Assembly: GCF_009495745.1 (NCBI RefSeq)
Contig: NZ_WIDQ01000003.1
Span: 548,020-612,019, forward strand
Length of the DNA stretch: 64,000 bases
From: Niveispirillum sp. SYP-B3756
Lineage (GTDB): Bacteria; Pseudomonadota; Alphaproteobacteria; Azospirillales; Azospirillaceae
Direction: 5' to 3'
How positions within the stretch are numbered: the stretch's first letter is position 1; the number at the start of each line of letters is the position of its first letter. Below the pieces are notes generated by a model, which saw only the letters and a program-made list of their open reading frames with translations, ran no database searches and had not been told where the DNA came from. The position numbers and the translations under genes were made by a program. This document shows, in pieces, positions 8,018 to 16,381 of the stretch.

Positions 8018-8885
8018 GCTCCACCGCCGCCGACTTGATGGCCTTTTGCAGCTTCTCGAACGCCCGCACCTCAATCTGGCGCACGCGTTCGCGGCTGATG
8101 CCATATTGGGTGGACAGGTCTTCCAGGGTGGTCGGTTCATCCCGCAGGCGGCGTTCCGCCAGGATATGCCGTTCGCGCTCGTTCAGCGACTTCATGGCGT
8201 TGGCCAGCAAGGCCTGACGCTTGCCCAGTTCCTGCTGTTCGCCCAGGCGGATTTCCTGGCTGTCCGTTTCATCCACCAGCCAATCCTGCCACTCCCCCTC
8301 GCCATCCACGCGCAGCGGCGCGTTCAGCGAATGGTCGGCGGCGGCCAGCCGGCGGTTCATCGACACCACATCTTCTTCCGGCACATCCAGCGTCTGGGCG
8401 ATCTTGGTCACCGTTTCGGGGGCCAGATCGCCCTCATCGATGGCCTGCATCTGGCCCTTCAGCTTGCGCAGGTTGAAGAACAGCTTCTTCTGCGCCGCCG
8501 TGGTGCCCATTTTCACCAGCGACCAGCTATGCAGAATATATTCCTGAATGGCGGCCCTGATCCACCACATGGCATAGGTGGCTAGCCGGAAGCCCCGCTC
8601 GGGGTCGAACCGCTTGACCGCCTGCATCATGCCGACATTGCCCTCGGAGATCAGTTCCGACACCGGCAGACCGTAGCCGCGATAGCCCATGGCGATCTTG
8701 GCGACCAGACGCAGATGGCTGGTGACCAGGCGATGGGCGGCCTTGGTGTCCTCATGCTCCCGCCAGCTCTTGGCCAGCATATATTCCTCTTCCGGCTGGA
8801 GCATCGGGAACTGCCGGATTTCGGTCAGGTAGCGGGACAGGTTGCTTTCAGAACTGACAACCGGAATGGCGGGTACGCTCGGCAT
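8004..8885 (-). CDS. rpoH: RNA polymerase heat-shock sigma factor RpoH
   Basis: Sigma-32-type factor directing heat-shock transcription. The 293-residue protein contains region 2.1-2.4 (LVTSHLRLVAKIAMGYRGYG; GNVGMMQAVKRFDPERGFRL; TYAMWWIRAAIQEYIL), the RpoH box (QKKLFFNLRKLKGQM) that separates it from RpoD, and region 4.2 (LEDLSTQYGISRERVRQIEVRAFEKL). Two ATGs lie close together. The inner one (8883-8885) sits 7 nt after a GAAGGGGGA ribosome site and is chosen; the outer adds Met-Thr. Alphaproteobacteria often carry several RpoH copies; whether this is the main one cannot be told. Confidence 0.95.
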   Translation of the reverse strand: MPSVPAIPVVSSESNLSRYLTEIRQFPMLQPEEEYMLAKSWREHEDTKAAHRLVTSHLRLVAKIAMGYRGYGLPVSELISEGNVGMMQAVKRFDPERGFRLATYAMWWIRAAIQEYILHSWSLVKMGTTAAQKKLFFNLRKLKGQMQAIDEGDLAPETVTKIAQTLDVPEEDVVSMNRRLAAADHSLNAPLRVDGEGEWQDWLVDETDSQEIRLGEQQELGKRQALLANAMKSLNERERHILAERRLRDEPTTLEDLSTQYGISRERVRQIEVRAFEKLQKAIKSAAVEQRLA

Positions 8886-9021
8886 GGTCATTCCCCCTTC
8901 ATGGGCTTGATACCCCCGTCCGGCCCTGACAAGGCACCGGCGGCGGCCAGCATTGCAGAATGCGGCGATGCGCAACGGATACCGGCCATGGCGGCCCGGC
9001 GGTTGTTGCGCACCGCCGCCA

Positions 9022-10113
9022 TTATAGCGTTTCCAGGGACTGGATTAAGCCCCTGAAATCATCCGGTAACACAGTTTCGAAACGCAGCCGCTCACCGGTG
9101 GCCGGATGGATGAACTCAATGGCTGCTGCGTGCAGGGCCTGACGCGGAAATCCGTTCAGCGCCTGCTTTTGCCCTTCCGACACGCCGCGCGTGCGGCCGG
9201 GGCGGATGCGGCCATAAACCTGATCGCCCACCAGCGGGTGGCCGATATGGGTCATGTGGACGCGGATCTGGTGGGTGCGCCCTGTCAGCAGCTTACATTC
9301 CACCAAGGAAGCAGCCAGACCCAGCGGGCGCAAAACACTATAACGGGTGATGGCCGGCTTTCCGCCGCGTTCCAGCACCGCCATGCGTTTACGGTCGCTG
9401 GGATGGCGGCCGATATTGCCGCTGATCTCGCCTGCGCGCGGGTTGGGCACAGCCCAGACGACCGCCTGATAGGTGCGCGACAGCGACCGGTCGGCGAACT
9501 GGGCCGACAGGCCCTGGTGGGCCTTGTCATTCTTGGCCACCACGATCAGGCCGCTGGTATCCTTGTCCAATCGGTGGACGATGCCGGGCCGGCGCACCCC
9601 GCCAATGCCCGACAGGTCGGCCCCACAATGGTGCAGCAGGGCATTGACCAGCGTGCCATCATGGTTGCCGGCGGCGGGGTGCACCACCATGCCGGCCGGC
9701 TTGTCGATCACCAGCAGATACGCATCCTCATAAATGATCGACAGCGGGATATCCTGCGGCTGCGGCAGTGCCGGGGCGGAGGCCGGCACGGTGACATCAT
9801 AGTGCTGGCCCTGTTTGACCCTGCGGGACGCGTCCAGTATGGTCTCACCGCCCGTGGCGACATGGCCCTGCGCAATCAGCGCCGCCAGCCGTGACCGCGA
9901 CAGGCCGACCCCGGCCAATGCGTCGGCCAGTGCCCGATCCAGCCGGTCGCCCTCACGCGCCGGATCGATCAGCACCTGATGGAAACCAGCATTGCCCGCT
10001 TCGGCGGCGTCATCGGCGCCACCATCGACCAGGTCGTCATCCAGATCGTCAAAGTCCAGCCCGGCCCCAAGGCCGGCTGTCTCCAACGCAGGAAGTGCGG
10101 TACGTGCGGACAC
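9022..10113 (-). CDS. rluD: RluD-family 23S rRNA pseudouridine synthase
   Basis: Converts uridines of 23S rRNA (helix 69 in the RluD subgroup) to pseudouridine. 363 residues. An acidic N-terminal extension (about 1-45, Asp-rich) precedes an S4 RNA-binding domain (RLDRALADALAG...SRSRLAALIAQGHV), then the catalytic domain with RRPGIVHRLDKDTSGLIVVAK containing the catalytic Asp, and the C-terminal LLTGRTHQIRVHMTHIGHPLVGD. It starts with GTG at 10111-10113, supported by GAGGAGAAG five bases upstream. The start overlaps the start of the divergent small gene by 10 bp. Confidence 0.92.
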   Translation of the reverse strand: MSARTALPALETAGLGAGLDFDDLDDDLVDGGADDAAEAGNAGFHQVLIDPAREGDRLDRALADALAGVGLSRSRLAALIAQGHVATGGETILDASRRVKQGQHYDVTVPASAPALPQPQDIPLSIIYEDAYLLVIDKPAGMVVHPAAGNHDGTLVNALLHHCGADLSGIGGVRRPGIVHRLDKDTSGLIVVAKNDKAHQGLSAQFADRSLSRTYQAVVWAVPNPRAGEISGNIGRHPSDRKRMAVLERGGKPAITRYSVLRPLGLAASLVECKLLTGRTHQIRVHMTHIGHPLVGDQVYGRIRPGRTRGVSEGQKQALNGFPRQALHAAAIEFIHPATGERLRFETVLPDDFRGLIQSLETL

Positions 10114-10505
10114 TGAAACTTCTCCTCATCCTCGGGGCCCTGGTGATTGCTGCGGGCTTCGCATTCCTTGGCTACGAAGTCTACAAGCGTTCGACCGACC
10201 CCGACCATCCGCGTAAATTCAGCGAACGGTTCGGCACCAAGCAGCCAGCGCCGGACGCCACCAGCCCCAACCCGAACCCCGCCGCCCCACCGACCAAGGC
10301 CGGCGAACCGGTGGCCGTTGGGCCGCTGACCGCCACCCCGCTGGCCCTGCCCGCCGGGGCAGAGCTGTTGCCGGGTCTGGCCAGTATCGGCGGGCGGATC
10401 GCCCTGCAGGTGCGCCAGCCCGATGGGCGGGTGCAGGTTCTGCTGGTTGATCCACGCGATGGGACATCCCATCTGCTTGTCACCACCACGCCGGCCAGCC
10501 CTTGA
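10104..10505 (+). CDS. Small single-pass membrane protein (DUF6476-like)
   Basis: 133 residues beginning with GTG (10104-10106), with AGGAAG eight bases upstream. One N-terminal transmembrane segment (LLLILGALVIAAGFAFLGYEVY) is followed by a Pro/Ala-rich linker and a C-terminal beta-like domain (GRIALQVRQPDGRVQVLLVDPRDG). It is probably anchored in the inner membrane facing the periplasm. Its position head-to-head with rluD is typical of a conserved alphaproteobacterial small protein that I believe is DUF6476, but this rests on position and appearance. Function unknown. Confidence 0.7.
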   Translation: MRTLKLLLILGALVIAAGFAFLGYEVYKRSTDPDHPRKFSERFGTKQPAPDATSPNPNPAAPPTKAGEPVAVGPLTATPLALPAGAELLPGLASIGGRIALQVRQPDGRVQVLLVDPRDGTSHLLVTTTPASP

Positions 10506-10594
10506 TCCTCTTGTGACAAAATGCGGGCCGACCGACGCCTGTTGCCGTGATTCATGTCACAGGCAACCCCACTTTCCGCTGGATCAAACGTTAA

Positions 10595-11623
10595 ATGAAT
10601 TTCATGTCGGATAATGTGGCGGGTGCCGCACCGGAAATCATGGCGGCGCTGCTGGCCGCCAATGCAGGGACCGCCCCCTCCTATGGGGCCGATGCCATCA
10701 GCAAGCGGCTGGAGCAGCGCTTTGCCGATCTGTTCGGCCGGCCGGTGGCAATATTCCCGGTGGCCACCGGCACAGCCGCCAATGCCCTGGCACTGGCCCA
10801 GTTCACCCCACCCTGGGGTTCCGTCTATTGCCATGCCGAGGCGCATATCCAGGCCGATGAATGCGGCGCACCGGAAATGTTCACCGGCGGGGCCAAGCTG
10901 GTGCCCCTGCCCGGCCCGCATGGTAAATTATTGCCGGAGACCCTGGCCGCCGCCCTGGACCGGGCACCGAAGGGCTTTGTCCATGCCGTACAGCCGGCCG
11001 CCCTGTCGCTGACCCAGGCGACGGAGGCCGGGACCGTCTATCGCCCCGACGAAGTGGCCGCCCTGGCGGACATCGCCCACCGCCATGGCTTGTCGGTCCA
11101 TATGGATGGGGCGCGTTTCGCCAATGCCGTTTCCCATCTGGGCTGCGATCCGGCAGAGGTGACATGGCGGGCGGGCGTGGATGCGCTTTCCTTCGGTGCC
11201 ACCAAGAACGGGGCCTTAGGTGCGGAGGCGGTGATCTTCTTTGATCCCGCTAAGGCAGTGGATTTCGCCTATCGCCGCAAGCGGTCCGCTCATCTTTTCT
11301 CCAAGATGCGGTTCCTGTCCGCGCAGTTGGATGCCTATCTGGCGGACGGGTTATGGCTGCGGCTGGCCGCCCATGCCAATGCCATGGCTGCCCGTCTGGC
11401 CCAGGGGCTGGCGGCGCTGCCCGGCGTCACCCTGGCCCACCCGGTAGAAGCCAATGAGATCTTCGCCACCCTGCCAGAGGCAATGATCACCCATCTGCAG
11501 GCGCACGGTGCCGGCTTTTACCGCTGGGATGGGCAGGTCGTGCGGCTGGTCACGGCCTGGAACACACCGGCAGCCGATGCGGAGCATTTCCTGACGCTGG
11601 CGGCTTCGGCAGCAGAAAAATGA
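10595..11623 (+). CDS. ltaE: Low-specificity threonine aldolase / beta-eliminating lyase
   Basis: PLP-dependent enzyme predicted to split L-threonine or L-allo-threonine into glycine and acetaldehyde. 342 residues starting MNFMSDN, close to the family opening. Visible are the cofactor-binding ATGTAANALAL, the ring-stacking His in YCHAEAHIQADE, the LSVHMDGARFANA strand with the PLP Asp, and the Schiff-base lysine in SFGATKNGALGAEA. Length is normal (about 340). It is followed 71 bp later by tRNA-Glu on the same strand. Amino-acid stereopreference cannot be read. Confidence 0.88.
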   Translation: MNFMSDNVAGAAPEIMAALLAANAGTAPSYGADAISKRLEQRFADLFGRPVAIFPVATGTAANALALAQFTPPWGSVYCHAEAHIQADECGAPEMFTGGAKLVPLPGPHGKLLPETLAAALDRAPKGFVHAVQPAALSLTQATEAGTVYRPDEVAALADIAHRHGLSVHMDGARFANAVSHLGCDPAEVTWRAGVDALSFGATKNGALGAEAVIFFDPAKAVDFAYRRKRSAHLFSKMRFLSAQLDAYLADGLWLRLAAHANAMAARLAQGLAALPGVTLAHPVEANEIFATLPEAMITHLQAHGAGFYRWDGQVVRLVTAWNTPAADAEHFLTLAASAAEK

Positions 11624-11694
11624 CGGGATGGTGAAAAAAGGGCTTGATCACACCCGACCAACCCTTTAAACACCCCCTCCACCGCGAGGCTCTA

Positions 11695-11770
11695 GTCCCC
11701 ATCGTCTAGAGGCCTAGGACACCGCCCTCTCACGGCGGTAACAGGGGTTCGAATCCCCTTGGGGACGCCA
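11695..11770 (+). tRNA. tRNA-Glu (anticodon CTC)
   Basis: 76 nt with encoded CCA (11768-11770). The acceptor GTCCCCA pairs with TGGGGAC. The anticodon stem CCGCC/GGCGG encloses the loop CTCTCAC with anticodon CTC at 11729-11731. The T arm carries GGTTCGAATCC. It is followed by a strong terminator. The body is nearly identical to the TTC isoacceptor at 15072. Confidence 0.97.
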
Positions 11771-11786
11771 TCTCTTGCGTGTTTCT

Positions 11787-11817
11787 ACAAAAGCCCGGCT
11801 TTCAGCCGGGCTTTTGT
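11787..11817 (+). terminator. Intrinsic terminator after tRNA-Glu
   Basis: Perfect 14-bp stem ACAAAAGCCCGGCT / AGCCGGGCTTTTGT (11787-11800 and 11804-11817) with a TTC loop. The 3' arm supplies the T-run for rightward transcription. It can fold on either strand. Confidence 0.85.
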
Positions 11818-11857
11818 CGTTTCTGCTTTGGCAAAAAAATCTACCGAAAAGTGGTAT

Positions 11858-11877
11858 ATCAACAGACCTCTGTTGAT
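11858..11877. promoter_or_regulatory. Palindrome in AT-rich upstream region of the RTX gene
   Basis: ATCAACAGA-CC-TCTGTTGAT is a perfect 9-bp inverted repeat 70 bp upstream of the RTX start codon, inside an unusually AT-rich 120-bp stretch. Size and symmetry fit a dimeric-regulator operator. No regulator gene lies adjacent. Confidence 0.45.
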
Positions 11878-11947
11878 CGACGTGTATATTTCACCCTAAT
11901 ATATCTGAAAGGATAGGTGTTCTAAAATTCTTCTAAAAGGTGATGCA

Positions 11948-13720
11948 ATGGATCTCAGTTCCAAAGTGGATTTGCCCGGCATCGCCGGCATGGTTTACGA
12001 TGGAAAACGCGATTTGATCTATTTCACCACCCGCACCGGCACCGTAGAGCGCTGGTCACCCACCGAGCAGAAATTCCTGTCTGCCGTTAAGCTGGGCGGG
12101 ACGCTGGCTGACCTGGATATTACCGCCGATGGCAGCTATCTGCTGGTAGCGCAATCGAATACAACGGCGGTCACCGTCAGTGATGTCTGGTGGAACGACC
12201 GGTACAAGGACACGATTCATCGCATCAATCTGGATACGCTGAAGGTCCAGGATTTGAACTTCCTCGTCGAGGGAGCCGAACGCGGCGTCTATGATATTGC
12301 TATCGCCGGCAGTGACACGGCGCTCGTCACAACCGATTTTTCCGGTTCCGGCTGGAACCCGCTGCGCTGGTTCGATGCCGATGCCAACGCCTTTATTACC
12401 CAGCCCGTCACCACATCACAGGGTGGCAATGTCAGTATCAGGCATTCTTCTTATCTGATCCCGTCGGAAAATAACCGCTATACCCTGATCCTGGAGGCTG
12501 ACACCTCCAATGCGCAGATGCAGCTCTATGATGCCCAGGCCGGCACTATTGTTTCCAGCGGTGACCTCTACGCTTTCAATAGCAGTGGCTTCAACAATGG
12601 ATCTGGCGATATTTCCGAGGCACGCGGCCTTGCTTTCAATCTAGGATACGTTTTCGATTTCAAATTCTCGCTGGCAAAAAACCTGGGTACCCAGGGCTAC
12701 TATTCCGGCGAATTCTCCAGCACCGGCAATTACCTCTTTGCCCAGCGCACTTCCGGCGAAGTGGTTATTATGGACACCCATAGCTGGATGCCGGTGGGCA
12801 TATTCGCCGTGGATGATACGGCCGAGATCAAGACCGGCAGCCTGGAATTGATGGGCAAGGACGGGCGCTATCTGGTCGGGCAAACCGCCACCGGCTTTGC
12901 CGTGCTGGATCTTTCGGAAAAGCTAAAGCTGGATCTGGCTGGCAACGAACAGGCCAATTTCATCAGCGGCGAACTGGCCGCAGACACCTTGAGCGGCGGC
13001 GGCGGGGCCGACACGATCAGTGGCTTTGGTGGCGATGACCAACTGTTTGGCGATGATGGGCGCGATGTTCTCAATGGCGGCGGTGGCGACGATATCCTGA
13101 TCGGGGGCACCGGCGGCGACGCGTTGAATGGCGGAGCCGGCATTGATGTCATCCGCTATGATGGCCCGCGCAGCAACTATCAGATCAAGGTAAATGGCAG
13201 CCAGGTCATCGTCACCGGCCCGGCCGGCACAGGCCCTGACACGTTGACCGGGGTGGAACTGCTGCAATTTGATCATCAGGTGGTACCCGTCACCCCCCTG
13301 AAGATGCTGGAAAATGGCACCCTGTTCGACGAGGCAGGCTATCTCGGCCAATATGCCGATGTGGCCGCTGTCGTCGCGTCTGGTGCCTTGGGCTCCGGTG
13401 CTGAACATTATCTTCGCTATGGCCAGTATGAAGGGCGCAGCCCCTTCGGCCTGTTCAACACAAGCTATTACCTGGAGAAGAATCCGGACGTGGCGGCGGC
13501 GGTAAAGACCGGGATCATTGGTGCCTGGCAGCATTTCCATCAATATGGCTGGCGGGAGGGACGTGACCCCTCCGCCCTGTTCGATGTTTCCGCCTACAAG
13601 CAGGCAAACCCGGACGTGCAGGCGGCCGACATGAACCCGCTCTTCCATTATCTGGCCAATGGCATGGCGGAAGGTCGCACAACCAGCGTCGCCGACCTGG
13701 ATTATTACGGGCTATATTAA
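11948..13720 (+). CDS. RTX-type calcium-binding protein with N-terminal beta-propeller-like region
   Basis: 590 residues, ATG preceded by AAGGTGA. Residues about 1-335 are repeated beta-strand units (VYDGKRDLIYFTTRTGTVERW, LADLDITADGSYLLVA) like a WD/YVTN-type propeller. Residues about 345-400 hold nonapeptide RTX repeats (LSGGGGADTISGFGGDD, VLNGGGGDDILIGGTGGD) that bind calcium. Residues about 460-585 hold three copies of a roughly 50-residue module around YLxxNPDVAAAV...HYxxxGxxEGRxP. There is no N-terminal signal peptide, which fits type I secretion through an uncleaved C-terminal signal, but no transporter genes are nearby. The gene lies between two tRNA-Glu genes and is less GC-rich than its surroundings upstream, hinting at acquisition. 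Confidence 0.8.
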   Translation: MDLSSKVDLPGIAGMVYDGKRDLIYFTTRTGTVERWSPTEQKFLSAVKLGGTLADLDITADGSYLLVAQSNTTAVTVSDVWWNDRYKDTIHRINLDTLKVQDLNFLVEGAERGVYDIAIAGSDTALVTTDFSGSGWNPLRWFDADANAFITQPVTTSQGGNVSIRHSSYLIPSENNRYTLILEADTSNAQMQLYDAQAGTIVSSGDLYAFNSSGFNNGSGDISEARGLAFNLGYVFDFKFSLAKNLGTQGYYSGEFSSTGNYLFAQRTSGEVVIMDTHSWMPVGIFAVDDTAEIKTGSLELMGKDGRYLVGQTATGFAVLDLSEKLKLDLAGNEQANFISGELAADTLSGGGGADTISGFGGDDQLFGDDGRDVLNGGGGDDILIGGTGGDALNGGAGIDVIRYDGPRSNYQIKVNGSQVIVTGPAGTGPDTLTGVELLQFDHQVVPVTPLKMLENGTLFDEAGYLGQYADVAAVVASGALGSGAEHYLRYGQYEGRSPFGLFNTSYYLEKNPDVAAAVKTGIIGAWQHFHQYGWREGRDPSALFDVSAYKQANPDVQAADMNPLFHYLANGMAEGRTTSVADLDYYGLY

Positions 13721-13757
13721 GGGCACCACGGGGCGCGCTGCGGCGGTCGCCGCCGTA

Positions 13758-13794
13758 ACAAAGTGGCGATGCGTTCTGCTCATCGCCACTTTGT
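13758..13794. terminator. Bidirectional terminator between convergent genes
   Basis: Perfect 14-bp stem ACAAAGTGGCGATG / CATCGCCACTTTGT (13758-13771, 13781-13794) with a 9-nt loop, placed between the RTX gene and the convergent methyltransferase stop at 13796. Just before it, GCGGCGGTCGCCGCCG (about 13740-13755) resembles only hairpin A of the three-hairpin repeat. Confidence 0.75.
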
Positions 13795-13795
13795 A

Positions 13796-14923
13796 TCAGG
13801 CTACCTTGCCGCCCAGCGGGCCCGTCCGATAAAGCGTCACCTTGATGCCGCCATGCAGCACCGGGTCGGCATTAGGCAAGAAGGGCAGTTCCGTCACCTT
13901 GGCCAGGGCCGGTTCATTGGTGATGATACCCACCCGCCAGCCGCGGAACCGGTTCATCAGCACCTTGCCTAGCGTGCCATAAAGCGCATAGAGCTGGCGC
14001 GTATCACCGATACGGCCGCCATAGGGCGGGTTGAGAATGACCAGACCCGGCCCGCCTTCCGGCGGGTTCAGGTCGCTGATGGCATGGTGATGGAAATCCG
14101 TCCAGGCGGACACGCCGGCACGGGCGGCGTTTTCCTGGCTCATCTTGATGGCACCGGCATCCCGGTCACTGCCATAAAAACGCACGGTCGGCGGGGTGGC
14201 CGTCCCCGTCGCTTTCAGGGCTGCCCAGGCGGCAGTATCAAACCCGGCCAGCTTTTCAAAGGCAAAGGAACGGGCCCGCCCCGGTTTCAGGCCGGCGGCG
14301 ATCTCCGCCGCCTCGATGACGAAAGTGCCCGACCCGCACATCGGGTCCACCACCGGTTCTTTGCCGTCATAGCCGCATTGGCGCAGGAACAGAGAGGCCA
14401 TCGTCTCCCGCATCGGTGCCTTGTTCACCGCCTCCTTATAGCCGCGCTTATGCAGCGGCTCTCCCGATGTATCGATGCTGAAGGTACAAAGATCATCATC
14501 GATGCGGGCCTTGATGGTGATCTCCGCATCCTCCGCAATGGGGGCGCCCAATTCTTCGGTGATGGCGCGGGCGATGCGCTGGGCAGCGGCACCGGCATGA
14601 TAGATGCGGGACTGGGTGCAGCTTGCCTCCACCCGCACCGGCACATCAGCGTGCAGGAAATCGGCCCAGGGGAATTTACGGGCGCGTTTGTCCAACTGGG
14701 CCAGATGCAGCACCCGGAACCCGCCAATGCGCGCCAGCACGCGCGTGGCCCCGCGCAGTTCCAGATTGGCGCGCCAGACCTCGCGCCAGCCGCCATGGGT
14801 GACAACACCGCCCTTGCCGGGTTGCGGACGGGCGAAACCGGCAGCCTTCATCTCCGCGCACAGCACGGATTCCAGGCCGGGGGTGGTCACCACATAAATT
14901 TCGAATTGGGTCTGGTCGCTCAT
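13796..14923 (-). CDS. THUMP-domain class I SAM-dependent RNA methyltransferase (RlmL/TrmN-like)
   Basis: 375 residues beginning MSDQTQFEIYVVTTPGLE. The N-terminal THUMP-like RNA-binding region (about 1-165) is followed by a Rossmann methyltransferase with motif I DPMCGSGTFVIEAAEIAAG and motif IV LVILNPPYGGRIGD, the NPPY signature of N2-guanine or N6-adenine methylation. It matches the N-terminal half of RlmL, a 23S rRNA G2445 methyltransferase, without the RlmK half. The rRNA or tRNA target is not determinable here. The start is at the ATG 14921-14923. Convergent with the RTX gene. Confidence 0.85.
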   Translation of the reverse strand: MSDQTQFEIYVVTTPGLESVLCAEMKAAGFARPQPGKGGVVTHGGWREVWRANLELRGATRVLARIGGFRVLHLAQLDKRARKFPWADFLHADVPVRVEASCTQSRIYHAGAAAQRIARAITEELGAPIAEDAEITIKARIDDDLCTFSIDTSGEPLHKRGYKEAVNKAPMRETMASLFLRQCGYDGKEPVVDPMCGSGTFVIEAAEIAAGLKPGRARSFAFEKLAGFDTAAWAALKATGTATPPTVRFYGSDRDAGAIKMSQENAARAGVSAWTDFHHHAISDLNPPEGGPGLVILNPPYGGRIGDTRQLYALYGTLGKVLMNRFRGWRVGIITNEPALAKVTELPFLPNADPVLHGGIKVTLYRTGPLGGKVA

Positions 14924-15022
14924 AGCGCCTTGATATCGTGCCACCTGCGGGCCGGCGAGGGCTTTCTCGCCATGGCTCCCGTGCCGTCGAGAAGGTGATT
15001 TTCACAAACCTGAAAAAAGTGC

Positions 15023-15051
15023 TTGCGTCCTGATCAGGAGCCCATTATACA
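15023..15051 (+). promoter_or_regulatory. Promoter of tRNA-Glu (TTC)
   Basis: TTGCGT (15023-15028) and TATACA (15046-15051) with a 17-bp spacer, 21 bp before the mature tRNA. The position suits a stable-RNA promoter. Confidence 0.6.
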
Positions 15052-15071
15052 CCGCGCCACCTCACGGACAC

Positions 15072-15147
15072 GTCCCCATCGTCTAGAGGCCTAGGACACC
15101 AGCCTTTCACGTTGGTAACACGGGTTCGAATCCCGTTGGGGACGCCA
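15072..15147 (+). tRNA. tRNA-Glu (anticodon TTC)
   Basis: 76 nt with encoded CCA (15145-15147). Same acceptor and D arm as the CTC copy. The anticodon stem CCAGC/GTTGG contains one G-T pair and the loop CTTTCAC gives anticodon TTC (15106-15108). The T arm is CGGGTTCGAATCCCG. Together with the CTC gene it covers both Glu codons. Confidence 0.97.
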
Positions 15148-15454
15148 TCCCGCCTTTTGCCATCCTGTATAGGATTATTGAGCATCAGGGGCTGAGACGG
15201 TCCGTCGTTGATAAACGCCCCTCATAGATAAAGATGGTAGCTGCTGCGGGTTGGTTTTAGAGCTGGTGGTCGCCGGCCTCCAAGCCACATGGCCGGCGAC
15301 GCCTTGCGAACAACCAACGTCTCTATCGGCCGCTCCGGTGGCGGTGGCTAAGCCCAGCCCCCTTAAGGGCTCAGGGAAGCAGCACTGCGCATCATCACAG
15401 GGGCTGAACGGTTCATCCATGATGATGATACACAGGGTCGCTTCCCCCCTGGTC
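15148..15454. other. 307-bp intergenic stretch with several hairpins, no clear gene
   Basis: Lies between tRNA-Glu (TTC) and the SDR stop. It contains a perfect 10-bp stem GTCGCCGGCC/GGCCGGCGAC (15269-15300) whose 12-nt loop includes CCAAGCCACAT, resembling the linker of the three-hairpin repeat. It also has a CCCTTAAGGG palindrome near 15358 and a short ATCATCA/TGATGAT pair. An 81-codon minus-strand frame here has no recognisable protein character. It could be a degenerate repeat or an unrecognised structured RNA; I see no match to 6S, SRP, RNase P or tmRNA. Confidence 0.4.
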
Positions 15455-16195
15455 TCAGCTCTGGTTCAGATCAATCAATTCGCCATGCAGGGCGCAGGCC
15501 GGCACCGCAAATTCCACAATGGCGCGGGCCACCACTGCCGGGTCCTGAAGGCTGGTCGGATCTTCCCCCGGAAAGGCCTTGGCACGCAGGCCGGTACGCG
15601 CCGGACCGGGGTCCAGCAGATTGACGCGCAGGGTCGTGTTCAGCGTTTCCGCCGCCCAGGTGCGGCTCATCATGTCCAGCGCCGCCTTGGCAGCGGCATA
15701 GGCGCTCCAATAGGCGATGGGTTCGCGCCCCACCCGATCCGTCAACAGCAGGGCGCGTCCGGCATCGGACCGGCGCAGCAGCGGATCGGTGGTGCGGATC
15801 AGGCGCAGCAGAGCTGCCACCCCGACACCGAACACCTTGTCCCAATCCTTCGGATCGGCATGGGCGATGGGGCCCAGGGAGCCCAGCTGGGCGGCCGCAT
15901 GGACGAAAATATCCAGCCGGCCGAACCGTTCATACAGCGCCGGCCCCAGCGCATCCAGCTTCACCCCATCCATCAGATCCTGCGGGATCAGGGTGGCGGC
16001 ACCGCCCTTAGCGCGGATACGGTCATCCACCTCTTCCAACGCACCGACGGTGCGGGCCAGCAGCACGACATGCGCCCCTTCCAGGGCAAGCTGTTCGGCC
16101 ACGGCAGCACCAATGCCGCGGGAAGCACCAGTGACAAGGGCGACACGCCCGGCCAGGCGCTGCGGCTGCGGGCTGGGTTGGGTGGGGCTGCTCAT
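15455..16195 (-). CDS. Short-chain dehydrogenase/reductase
   Basis: NAD(P)-dependent oxidoreductase of 246 residues. The cofactor motif VTGASRGIGAA lies near residue 22, the FVHAAAQLG strand (NAAG equivalent) near 95, and the catalytic Tyr and Lys in SAYAAAKAAL near 160. LLDPGPARTGLRAKAFPGED is the usual post-catalytic PG loop. The organisation resembles YciK-like SDRs of unknown substrate. Two nearby ATGs are possible; the inner (16193-16195) has CAGGA at better spacing. It is monocistronic, downstream of the rne stop on the same strand. Confidence 0.85.
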   Translation of the reverse strand: MSSPTQPSPQPQRLAGRVALVTGASRGIGAAVAEQLALEGAHVVLLARTVGALEEVDDRIRAKGGAATLIPQDLMDGVKLDALGPALYERFGRLDIFVHAAAQLGSLGPIAHADPKDWDKVFGVGVAALLRLIRTTDPLLRRSDAGRALLLTDRVGREPIAYWSAYAAAKAALDMMSRTWAAETLNTTLRVNLLDPGPARTGLRAKAFPGEDPTSLQDPAVVARAIVEFAVPACALHGELIDLNQS

Positions 16196-16381
16196 GATCA
16201 TTCCTGTATTCAGATGGGTGGTGCTGCGGGCACCAACCCTGCAAACCGCGATGGTATTAGCCTATCCGGACCTTGAGGGAAAGACGCTGCGGCCCCATGC
16301 CGCCGCCGGGAGAAACCGACAGGAAAAAGGGGAGGTGGCATGGCCCCTCCCCTCGTCCCTTCTCAGCGATGGCGCCGCCGG

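Noticed and set aside
11695..15147. The two tRNA-Glu genes as attachment sites of an integrated element
   Set aside because: No integrase lies between them and the THUMP methyltransferase is a core gene; the similarity is that of isoacceptors, both complete.
15255..15266. GTTTTAGAGCTG, resembling the start of a Cas9 CRISPR repeat
   Set aside because: Single occurrence, no second repeat or spacer, no cas gene in the window.
15310..15356. Possible tmRNA tag region (a frame reading APVAVAK before GGCTAAG)
   Set aside because: The stop is in a different frame from the tag-like residues and no tRNA-like acceptor or T arm is present.
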